NCBI GenBank assembly: GCA_036493755.1
Contig: DASXPG010000066.1
Location: forward strand, 1-31,073
Direction: 5' to 3'
Length of the DNA stretch: 31,073 bases
From: DASXPG01 sp036493755
GTDB lineage: Bacteria; Gemmatimonadota; Gemmatimonadetes; Gemmatimonadales; JACORV01
Of the stretch, positions 7,470-15,600 are shown piece by piece (the stretch's first letter is position 1; the number at the start of each line of letters is the position of its first letter). A program made the translations under genes and the position numbers. The notes under the pieces were generated by a model that searched no databases, was not told the origin of the DNA, and was given only the letters and a program-made list of their open reading frames with translations.

Positions 7470-7503
7470 GGGAGAAGGGGTAGAAAAGGGAGAAACGGGA
7501 GAA
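7470..7503. repeat. Purine-rich GGGAGAA direct repeats
   Basis: Three exact copies of GGGAGAA (7470-7476, 7488-7494, 7497-7503) with related G/A-rich filler lie in the divergent gap between the bacilliredoxin gene and the LVIVD gene. They sit just upstream of the bacilliredoxin -10 box. Confidence 0.5.
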
Positions 7504-7537
7504 AGCGCTGGAACGCGGATCACTAGCGCTCGGCTTC

Positions 7538-7566
7538 CTGACGGTGGCATTCTTGGAGTCTATCAT
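7538..7566 (+). promoter_or_regulatory. Promoter of the Ig-like/LVIVD gene
   Basis: CTGACG (7538-7543), a 17-bp spacer and TATCAT (7561-7566) match the sigma-70 consensus in 4 and 5 of 6 positions. The expected leader is about 24 nt and contains AGGAGG at 7584-7589. Confidence 0.5.
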
Positions 7567-7596
7567 CGCACGGCAATCACGTCAGGAGGCTTCCGG

Positions 7597-9642
7597 ATGT
7601 TCGCACCCGTTCTCGCCTTTGCGCTCGCCTTTCAAACGCCCGCTGCTGCGCCGGCAACCGCACCGCAGCCCAGTCCGGTGGCCCGCATCGTCGTGACACC
7701 GGCCGCGCCGGTCGTCGCGGCGGGCGATTCGCTGGCGCTGCACGGCGAGGCGCTCGACAGCGCCGGCCGCCCGGTCCCCAACGCTCGGGTGCGTTTCTAC
7801 AACAATGGCGGCCGCAGCTTTGAGGGCCGGATCGACACGTTCAACATGGTGCATGGCGGGTCGCGTGGTCTGATCGCGGTCCGTGCGGTCGCGTTCATCC
7901 CGGGCTACAGCCCCTCGCGGCCGCAGGCGCTCAACGTGCAAGTGCTCTCACCGCCGGCCTCGCGGCTGGTGGTGACGCCGCCCGTCCCCAAAGCGCTGGT
8001 CGGGCAGCGGCTCAGGCTCGGCGCCGAGGTCTATGCGGCCAACGGTGACCTGCGCGATGACCAGGCGAGCTGGAGGTCGAGCAACGCGCACGTGCTGCGG
8101 GTGGGCGAGGACGGCCTCATCACAGCCATCGCGCCCGGCAGCGCGACCATCACGGCCACCGCCGGCGCCGCGACCGGCAGCGTCGCGGTTCAGGTCGTGC
8201 CTAACAACATCCGCCGCATCGACATCACGGGCGGCGAGCCTGAAGCCAAGACCGGCGACGTGCTCCGCTTCAGGGTCTCGGCGCGCGACGCGGCGGGCCG
8301 CGAGGTGACCGGCTACACGCCGAGCTGGATGATCGCGCCCGGCGACGGGCTGATCGATCAGGATGGCGCGTTCGTCGCCAATGACGCCGGCGACTACACC
8401 GTGACCGCCAGTTTCGGCAACCTCTCCAGCGAAACCATCGTCCACGTGAAACACCGTGAGGTACGCCGTCCCACGACGACGATGGGACGAATCCCCATCG
8501 CGCACCTCGAGACCGCCGAGTTCTGGCCGCATCCCAACGGCCGCAACGCGTATCTCTCGACCATCGGAGACCGGCTCTACGCCCTCGACATCAGCGATCC
8601 GTCGAACCCGCGGATCACCGACTCGGTGGTGGTGGATGCGCGGGTGATCAACGACATCCAGACCACGACCGATGGCAAGTGGGGCGTCATGACGCGCGAG
8701 GGCGCGAGCAGCCGCCGCAACGGGATCGTCATTCTCTCGATGGAAGATCCCGCGCATCCGCGGCAGGTTTCCGAGTTCACCGAGACGGTGACCGGCGGCG
8801 TGCATTCGGTCTACATCTACACCCAGCCGCGCTACGGCACCGATGTCTTCCTCACCGACGACGCGACCGGCTCGATGCGGGTCATCGACCTCAACGATCC
8901 GCTCCATCCCCGGCAGATCGCGCGCTGGCAGACGCAGTCCTCCGACTACGGCCGTACCCTGCACGATATCGACATCGTGGACGGACTCGCCTACCTGTCG
9001 TACTGGAACGACGGTCTCGTCATTCTCGACATCGGCAACGGGATGAAGGGCGGCTCGCCGACCAATCCGACGCTGGTATCGCAGTTCAAGTACAACCTCG
9101 ACGACGTCTACCGGAACGTCGAGGCCGAGGGGGGCGCGGGCTTCATCCGCGGCACCCACACCGCGTGGCGCGACCGGAACCCCGCCCATCCGTACGTCTA
9201 TGTCGGCGACGAGGTCTTCACGACCCGCCCGTTAGGCATCACCATGGGGCCCGGCAGCCAGCTGGGCAAGGCCAATGGCCGGCTGCACATCGTCGACGTC
9301 AGCGACATCAACAACCCGAAGGAAGTCGCCTGGTACGAGCAGGTGGACGGCGGGACCCACAACGTCTGGGTGGCGGGCGACAGTCTCTACCTGGGCGACT
9401 ACCAGGGCGGCCTGCGGATTCTCGACGTGGGCGGCGACATGCGCGGCGACCTGCTTGCCGAGGACCGCGAGATCTCCCATGTGCACACCGGTGACGCGCG
9501 GGGGATGATTCCCAACGCCGCGATGGCGTGGGGCGCGTTCTACGTCAACGGGATGGTCTACGTCAACGACGTCTTCTCGGGACTGTGGGTGGTGCGGGTG
9601 GATCCGCGGGAGAATCCGCGGCAGCAGCCAGCGGTGCCTTAG
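7597..9642 (+). CDS. Exported protein with Ig-like domains and LVIVD beta-propeller
   Basis: A 681-residue protein with an N-terminal hydrophobic signal, then bacterial Ig-like (BIG2-type) domains (about residues 28-285; for example ASWRSSNAHVLRVGEDGLITAIAPGSATITA). An LVIVD-type propeller follows (about 295-675) with repeats of the form YALDISDPSNPR, RVIDLNDPLHPRQI and HIVDVSDINNPKEV. LVIVD proteins are exported and mostly uncharacterised, probably surface or periplasmic. The start is set by AGGAGG at 7584-7589, 7 nt before the ATG. The propeller has several histidines near strand ends (GTHTAW, GGTHNVW, ISHVHTGD), which could bind metal. The stop codon overlaps the convergent YVTN-propeller gene (TTAG). 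Confidence 0.85.
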   Translation: MFAPVLAFALAFQTPAAAPATAPQPSPVARIVVTPAAPVVAAGDSLALHGEALDSAGRPVPNARVRFYNNGGRSFEGRIDTFNMVHGGSRGLIAVRAVAFIPGYSPSRPQALNVQVLSPPASRLVVTPPVPKALVGQRLRLGAEVYAANGDLRDDQASWRSSNAHVLRVGEDGLITAIAPGSATITATAGAATGSVAVQVVPNNIRRIDITGGEPEAKTGDVLRFRVSARDAAGREVTGYTPSWMIAPGDGLIDQDGAFVANDAGDYTVTASFGNLSSETIVHVKHREVRRPTTTMGRIPIAHLETAEFWPHPNGRNAYLSTIGDRLYALDISDPSNPRITDSVVVDARVINDIQTTTDGKWGVMTREGASSRRNGIVILSMEDPAHPRQVSEFTETVTGGVHSVYIYTQPRYGTDVFLTDDATGSMRVIDLNDPLHPRQIARWQTQSSDYGRTLHDIDIVDGLAYLSYWNDGLVILDIGNGMKGGSPTNPTLVSQFKYNLDDVYRNVEAEGGAGFIRGTHTAWRDRNPAHPYVYVGDEVFTTRPLGITMGPGSQLGKANGRLHIVDVSDINNPKEVAWYEQVDGGTHNVWVAGDSLYLGDYQGGLRILDVGGDMRGDLLAEDREISHVHTGDARGMIPNAAMAWGAFYVNGMVYVNDVFSGLWVVRVDPRENPRQQPAVP

Positions 9643-10847
9643 CGGCCCCTCCAGATCGTGACGGCCGTGGGCTGCAGCGGGATCGGCATCGTCGCGATCT
9701 TCTGAAGGGTTGAGAGGTCGATGACATCCACGGCGCCGGGATCGGCGCCGACGGACTCCTGCGTCACGAACGCATAGCGGCCATCCGGCCCATAAGCGAT
9801 CCCGTGCGGGATACGCTTGGTGGTCGCGACGCGGGCGGCTTCGGTCCAGGTGCGCGTGTCGAAGATGCTCGCGCTCTGGGCCTTCTTGTTGGTCACGATC
9901 ACCCAGCGGCCATCGGGCGAGGGCTCGACGTTGTAGGCGCCGGCGCCGGTCGGCAGGCGCCGGACCAGGTCCAGCGTCTGGGCGTCGCGAACCTGCAGCT
10001 CGTTGCCGTGGTTGCACGCCAGGTAGATCAGCTTGTCGTCGGGCGAGACCGAGACGTAGGTGGTGAGGCAATCGGGATTCTGCCCCGGCATGGTGCTCGA
10101 CGACGCCCCCGGCGGCAAATGCGCCCCGGCCGCCGACGGCTGCGGACCGCTGCCGGCCGCCTGCTGCCGCGCCTGGGCCGAATCCTGGTGCGCTTCCATG
10201 GCATTGTGCTCCGCCATCGTCATCGGATGCCCGTTGCCTAACGGGACTCGCCGCTGAATCTGGAAGCTCGCAGGATCGATCGTCACCAGCTCGTCCGACA
10301 TCATGCAGGCGATGTAGACCATCGAGCCGGCGTGATTGTAGCGCGAGCCGTGGGGCATGTCGCAGGTGGGAATTTCCGTCACCTGGGACATGTCGCGGGT
10401 GTAGAGCACCGAGACGGTGTTCACATTGCCGCGGTCGCCGTGAAAATCGGAGTTCGGTACGAAGGCCCAGTCGCCGTCGGGCGAGAGGCCGACCGTCGTG
10501 GGGAACATCCCGACCTGCACGTGGCCGATCATCGAGTCGGTGCCGGTGGCGTACTTCCAGACGCTGCCATAGGGCATGCCGTGCGCGATCGAGATGTACC
10601 AGAAGCGGCCGTCGGGAGAGACCGCGACGTTATGCGGTCCATCGATGTCGGTGGGCATGATGCCGACGGGGATTTCCTTGGCCTTGTGCCAGCCGTCGGG
10701 GCCGACTTCGATACGGGTGATGATGTCGCCCGATTCGCTGGAGATGTAGATGGTATAGGGCGTGGCGGAGGTCGGCTGGGTCTGCTGGGCGCTGAGAGGC
10801 AAGGGCGCGAGCAGCGCAGCGAGGACGAAAAGAGCGCGCGGGTGCAT
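9639..10847 (-). CDS. Exported YVTN/YncE-type beta-propeller with His/Met-rich insert
   Basis: A 402-residue protein with a signal peptide (about residues 1-20, ending LSAQ) and repeated propeller blades such as HNVAVSPDGRFWYISIA, TTVGLSPDGDWAFVPN, YVSVSPDDKLIYLAC and YNVEPSPDGRWVIVTN. Between blades, about residues 205-257, lies an insert rich in His, Met, Ala and Pro (NGHPMTMAEHNAMEAHQ and after) ending in a cysteine. Other potential metal residues occur nearby (CDMPHG, ACMMSDE). The insert suggests metal, perhaps copper, binding, but this is inference. The ATG lies 5 nt after a perfect TATAAT, so the mRNA is probably leaderless. It is convergent with the LVIVD gene, and both encode propellers. 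Confidence 0.83.
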   Translation of the reverse strand: MHPRALFVLAALLAPLPLSAQQTQPTSATPYTIYISSESGDIITRIEVGPDGWHKAKEIPVGIMPTDIDGPHNVAVSPDGRFWYISIAHGMPYGSVWKYATGTDSMIGHVQVGMFPTTVGLSPDGDWAFVPNSDFHGDRGNVNTVSVLYTRDMSQVTEIPTCDMPHGSRYNHAGSMVYIACMMSDELVTIDPASFQIQRRVPLGNGHPMTMAEHNAMEAHQDSAQARQQAAGSGPQPSAAGAHLPPGASSSTMPGQNPDCLTTYVSVSPDDKLIYLACNHGNELQVRDAQTLDLVRRLPTGAGAYNVEPSPDGRWVIVTNKKAQSASIFDTRTWTEAARVATTKRIPHGIAYGPDGRYAFVTQESVGADPGAVDVIDLSTLQKIATMPIPLQPTAVTIWRGR

Positions 10848-10852
10848 GGCCG

Positions 10853-10881
10853 ATTATAGCCCGGCACCCGCGCGGGCTCAA
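10853..10881 (-). promoter_or_regulatory. Strong promoter giving a probable leaderless mRNA
   Basis: Minus strand: TTGAGC (10881-10876), a 17-bp spacer, then a perfect TATAAT (10858-10853), and the ATG of the YVTN gene only 5 nt later (10847). Transcription should begin at or next to the A of the start codon. It lies between the YVTN gene and the stop of the upstream anti-sigma gene. Confidence 0.8.
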
Positions 10882-10885
10882 ATGG

Positions 10886-12031
10886 TCAGTGCGTTACCAC
10901 CGGGCCGACGATCTGCGCGCGTATCGTCAGGCCGTTGGTCGCCTTCACGGCGATTGCCGTGTCCTGAATGCAGCCAGCCGCGAGAGTCGAGGGATCCCGG
11001 CTCTGGCTGCGCAGCCTCAACCCGAAGCACAGCTCGGCGCTTCCCCCATCAGGAGGCAGCAGCCAGGTAGCCGAGCCGACCAGGGAATCGGCGATCCCCG
11101 GAATCGCCAGGATCGGGTGCAGGACATTTCCGCCGTAGAGCAGGTCCGCGAAACCGCTTCCGCCCACGACGGAGAACCGGACGGTCGGCACTGCCGCATA
11201 AAAGAGTCCTCGCACACCAACATCGCTCGCGCGGGTCGTTGCCACCCGGATGCCGCTCGCTGCCGCCACGCGGAGACGCTCGGGAAGATCGAACGCGACG
11301 GCGCGCTCCTCGCTCGAGAAATACACATTCTGTCCCGGCCAACGAGGATTGCTGTCGAAGCGAGCAGCCGCTGGAGGATCGAGGTCGGGACCGGAGATGC
11401 GGACTACCTCGGTCGGCTCGTCTCCGGTATGACGCCCCAGCGGATACAGGAGCAGGTCGCGGCCGCGCGCAATCACGAGGCGCCCGTAGGCGTGTCCTTC
11501 CTCATACAGGTCGAGTTTTCTCGGACTGAGTCCGTAGTGACCCCGCATGAACGACGCCACCAGGTACTCGAGCGAATCGGCGCTGACGTTGATACGCACC
11601 ATCGACTGAAGACTCGGTTGCCAGAAACTGAGGACGAAACCGACACCCGTGGGACCGGTCACCCACGACTCTCCCTCAGCGAAACGCAGGCCATCGAGCT
11701 CCGACCAGCTGGTAACACGGTAGGTCTGGGTTGCATGACGCTCGGAACGAGCTTCGCCCGGCGCCAGCACCAGCTCGGGCGCGCCCGGGTAGCCACCCCG
11801 GAAGCCGTTCAGACTGGAGCCGCCAACCTGCACGCCGTTGCCCGCGACCAGTCCACCGGCCCAGAAAACGCCGCCCAGCAGCACCAGCGCCGAGAGCGCC
11901 GAGAGCGCCCACCGCTTACGCGCATTGCGCCGGGCGATCGGCACCGCCCGCAACTTCACGTCCGCCAGCGCCGCGTCGATGTCGCTCGCCGAGGGCGCGC
12001 TCACCAGCCGGCCCCACTCATCACCACGCAT
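10886..12031 (-). CDS. Membrane-anchored putative anti-sigma factor
   Basis: A 381-residue protein whose ATG overlaps the end of the ECF sigma gene by 11 nt, the usual arrangement for a sigma/anti-sigma pair. A short cytoplasmic N-terminus (about residues 1-42, arginine-rich at its end) precedes one transmembrane helix (about 43-64, ALSALSALVLLGGVFWAGGLVAG). A large extracytoplasmic part (about 65-381) follows. I see no classic zinc-binding anti-sigma HxxxCxxC motif and do not recognise the outer domain, so the anti-sigma role rests on position and topology. The C-terminal part has a few cysteines (AELCFG, AAGCIQD). Confidence 0.65.
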   Translation of the reverse strand: MRGDEWGRLVSAPSASDIDAALADVKLRAVPIARRNARKRWALSALSALVLLGGVFWAGGLVAGNGVQVGGSSLNGFRGGYPGAPELVLAPGEARSERHATQTYRVTSWSELDGLRFAEGESWVTGPTGVGFVLSFWQPSLQSMVRINVSADSLEYLVASFMRGHYGLSPRKLDLYEEGHAYGRLVIARGRDLLLYPLGRHTGDEPTEVVRISGPDLDPPAAARFDSNPRWPGQNVYFSSEERAVAFDLPERLRVAAASGIRVATTRASDVGVRGLFYAAVPTVRFSVVGGSGFADLLYGGNVLHPILAIPGIADSLVGSATWLLPPDGGSAELCFGLRLRSQSRDPSTLAAGCIQDTAIAVKATNGLTIRAQIVGPVVTH

Positions 12032-12524
12032 CGTCGGCCTCCGCCAGTGTGCCGTTCAGTTTCGCCGTGAGCGCCAGGCGGGCGCGGTGCAGCTCCTGCT
12101 TGATGGCGCCTAACGTGCGCCCCGTCGCCCGGGCAATCGCCTCGTAACTCAGCTCGCCGTAGATCCGCATCGCCACCACCTCCTGTTGCCGCGCCGGCAA
12201 CGCCCGCACCGCGTGGCTCAGCAGCAGCGCCCGCCGCTCGGCTTCCTCACCCATCTCCCACCCGTCCATCGCCAGCGCATCCGACAGCGGCAGCGTCCGC
12301 TTCACCGCCCGCAACCGGCTGATCCCCAGATTCCGCGCCACCTTGAACACCCACCGCTCGGCATCGGGGAAAGGCAGACCCTGGCGGGCCAGGAGCCGGG
12401 CAAAGGCCTCCTGGGCCACGTCCTCCGCGGCGGCGCGGTCACCCAACAGCAGGTGGGAGCTGCGCAACACCCGTGGATAGACGTCGCGGAAGAACCCGTC
12501 GAATTGGCTCTCGGTCCAGGTCAT
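12021..12524 (-). CDS. ECF-type RNA polymerase sigma factor
   Basis: A 167-residue extracytoplasmic-function sigma factor. Region 2 is seen in FRDVYPRVLRSSHLLLGDR and AAAEDVAQEAFARLLAR (DNA melting and -10 recognition, about residues 10-50). Region 4 is seen in LPARQQEVVAMRIYGELSY followed by EAIARATGRTLGAIKQELHRA (helix-turn-helix for the -35, about 105-155). It ends four codons past the ATG of the putative anti-sigma gene. It diverges from the giant Ig-like gene across a 131-bp gap, so it may control that gene and itself. There is no clear Shine-Dalgarno. Confidence 0.92.
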   Translation of the reverse strand: MTWTESQFDGFFRDVYPRVLRSSHLLLGDRAAAEDVAQEAFARLLARQGLPFPDAERWVFKVARNLGISRLRAVKRTLPLSDALAMDGWEMGEEAERRALLLSHAVRALPARQQEVVAMRIYGELSYEAIARATGRTLGAIKQELHRARLALTAKLNGTLAEADDAW

Positions 12525-12556
12525 TGCCGGTTAGTCCAGGAACGCTGCGAGGGGGC

Positions 12557-12585
12557 GGAAGTTACGGCACAGCCCGTGCGTAGAT
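12557..12585 (+). promoter_or_regulatory. Possible ECF-type promoter for the giant Ig-like gene
   Basis: GGAAGTT (12557-12563), a 15-bp gap and CGTAGAT (12579-12585) resemble ECF promoters of the GGAACTT/CGT type. The complement of the same element reads GTAACTTCC toward the sigma gene, so it could serve both directions. A start near 12590 would put the two hairpins at 12592-12624 at the mRNA 5' end. This is a weak call from consensus only. Confidence 0.3.
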
Positions 12586-12591
12586 GGAACG

Positions 12592-12624
12592 GAAAAAGGG
12601 GGTTTTTCGTGGCACTAACGCCAC
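12592..12624 (+). promoter_or_regulatory. Two adjoining inverted repeats in the giant-gene leader
   Basis: GAAAAA-GGGGG-TTTTTC (12592-12608) is followed directly by GTGGC-ACTAAC-GCCAC (12609-12624). If translation begins at 12656, both lie in the 5' leader. They could form back-to-back hairpins (mRNA stability or control) or be protein-binding palindromes between the divergent sigma and giant genes. Confidence 0.4.
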
Positions 12625-12655
12625 AACTCCCGACGTGTATCTTAGGAACCCAATC

Positions 12656-15600
12656 GTGACAAAGATCACTTATTCCGGTGCCCCCGCCAGCCGGCGCGTC
12701 CGCATTGCGCGCTTCCTGGCCGTCATTGCGGCCTGTATGGCCGCGGTGACCTGCGATCTGGTCACGGCCCCCAAGGCCGGATCGGCCTCCGGGTTTGCTT
12801 TCACGCTCACGTCGAAGCCCCAGCTCGTGGTCGGCGAACCCGTGCCGATCACCATCGACGTCAGCCAGGCGGGCACCGCGCTCCAGGGCGCACGCCTGGA
12901 CATCACCTCCGACCATCCGAATGTGGTCGACGTCGTCACCAACAGCGACTTCTCGCACGTCCTCAATCCGCTGGCGCGTGGCACCGCCGTGCTCACCGTC
13001 AAGCTGATCGGCTCAACGCTTGGTGACATACCACCCAGCGATACCTTCGCCGTTACCGTGGTCGCCCACGCCATCACGGCGACGCGCGGTTCGGTCACGA
13101 TGCGCAGCCTCCAGGACACGCTCACCTTCGGCACCAAGGTTTTCGACGCCAACAACGTCGAGCTGGTGGGCGACGAGAGCGCGGTGCGCTGGGTGTCCGA
13201 GAGTCCGCTGATCGTGAGCATCGATCCGATCACCGGCAGGGCCACGGCGCTCGCCAACGGGACCGCGATCCTCAGGGCCAGCATCGACGTCGATACTGCG
13301 CTCGATACGGTGACGGTACAGCAGCGGGTGGCGCACTACACCTTCGCGCCCAGCCCTGTGGTGATCGCCGCGCTCGGCGCCACGGCCCAGATCACCGCCA
13401 CGCCGAAGGACTCGGGCGGCTCGACGGTCACGCTTGGCGGCCTGCCGGCGGTGACGTTCACGTCGCGGCGGCCGGGTTCCTTTACCGTCAACGGCACGGG
13501 CCTGGTCACGGGCAACCTGAACGACACCGCCTTCGTGGTCGCGACGTCGACCGTGGGGACCGGCACGGTAATCGATTCGGTGAACGTCGAAGTGGGACAG
13601 GTGGCGCAGTCGATCGTCATCAACCAGACCGGGCCGATCAACAAGGACGCGCTCAACGATAGCGTGCTCATTTCGGCCACGGCCCTTGATGCGCGGAACC
13701 AGCCGATCAACACGCGCAACATCAACTTCACCAGCCGCACGCCGCTGGTCGCCCGCAGGACGACGAGCACCAGCTCCAGCGCCGTCTTCGCGCTCGACCG
13801 CACCGGCTCATCGGTGATCGCGGCGCAGCTCGACCAGGCCAAGGATTCCATCAGCGTGGTGGTGAGCAACGTCGCGCGCACCACCTTCGTCACGCCCGAC
13901 ACGCTGAAGTTCGCCACCGTCGACGACACGTTGCCGCTCAGCGTGAAGGTGCGTAACAGTATCGGCGACACCGTCTCGCTGGCGACGACGCCGGTGACCT
14001 GGCGCTCGCTCGACACCACCATCGCCAAGGTGGACAGCACCGGCCACGTCTGGGCCCGCTCGGTGGGAACGGCATTCGTCACCGCGTCGATCACGACCGG
14101 AACGCCCGATACCTCGGTGATCCGCGTCCAGAACCTGCCGACCTCGGTGCACCTGGCGCAGGGGCCGGTGACGCTGGCGTCGATCGGCGACAGCATCAGC
14201 ATCGGCACCAACATCACCAACGCGCGCAACAAGCAGCTCGGCGCCGGCTCGGTGCAGTGGACCACGACGGGCGCGAGCGTCGCCAGCATCGGCACGCCGC
14301 CCCTGGTCACCGCCCAGGGCCGCGGCAGCGCCTTCATCATCATCGCGGATACCAACAACGCGGCCCATCGCGACTCGGTGCTGGTGACGGTGACCAACGC
14401 GCCCTTCAAGGTCATCCTCGATCACCACACAGATGCCTTCCAGGCCATCACCACCAAGCGCCAATTCAACGCCACGGTCAACAACCGGCGCGGCGCGCCG
14501 ATTCCGCAGCAGGCGCTGCTCTGGTCGTCTTCCAATACCACGGTTGCGACGGTCGACGCCAGCGGAAACGTCACCGCCCAGGGTGTGGGCACCGCGCTGA
14601 TTTTCGTCGCCGATACCGCGCAGGGCTTCGTCGCCGACACCGCGACGGTGACCAGCGCCAACGACGTCGATCACATCATCGTGGCGCAGTTCCCCTCAGC
14701 CGCCATTGGCTCATTGCTGGATACCCTGCGGCTCTCGCCCACGGCGGTGAACATCGTCGGCGGCTCCGTGGTCGGTGTCGCCTTCCGCTGGACCAGCGCC
14801 GACACCAGCATCGCGTCGGTGGACAGCGTCACCGGACTGGTGACGGGCAAGAAGGTCGGCTCGGTCAACGTCACGGTGAGCATCCCGACGGCACCGAGCG
14901 TGCCGGTCGTGACGACGCGCATCGACGTCTCCAACCAGCCGACCTCGATCACCCTGCTGGGCGGACCGATCACGCTGGCCAACATCGGCGACACGGTGCT
15001 GCCGCCGGCCTCGATGACGAACAAGCTCGGCGCCAGCCTGCCCCGCTCCGCCGCGCAATGGCTGGCCGACAACCCTAACGTGGTGTTCGTCAGTCACGAC
15101 ACGGTGATCGCGCTCAACCGCGGCAGCACGCTGGTCCGGGCGCGGAACAGCGTGAGCACCCAGATCCAGGACTCGGTCCTGGTGACGGTGACCAACGCAC
15201 CGGTCACGATGAACGTGCAGCCGCACAGCGACTCGCTGCCCTCCCTGGGCCGGACCAAGCAGCTCGCGGTCTCGGTGGCCAACGCGCACGGCGCCGCGAT
15301 CCTCAACGAGCCGATCACCTGGACGTCTTCCAACCAGGCGATCCTCCAGGTCAGCCCGACCGGCCTGGTCTCCAGCGTCGGCATCGGCACCGCGCTGGTG
15401 ATCGCCACCGCGCCCTTCAACGGCAAGGCCGACACCGCCACAATCAAAGTTTCGAACCTGGCCGCGACGGTCGCCATCTCACCGGCATCGGCGCCGCTGG
15501 CCGCGGTCAGCGCGACCATGCTGCTCACATCGACCCCACGCAACGAAGCCGGCGGGGTGATCTCCGGATCGACGCCGACCTGGACCACATCGAACGCCTC

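Noticed and set aside
12584..12655. Upstream ATG start for the giant gene
   Set aside because: The added residues are not signal-like and cross two inverted repeats. The GTG at 12656 has AGGA upstream. It remains possible.
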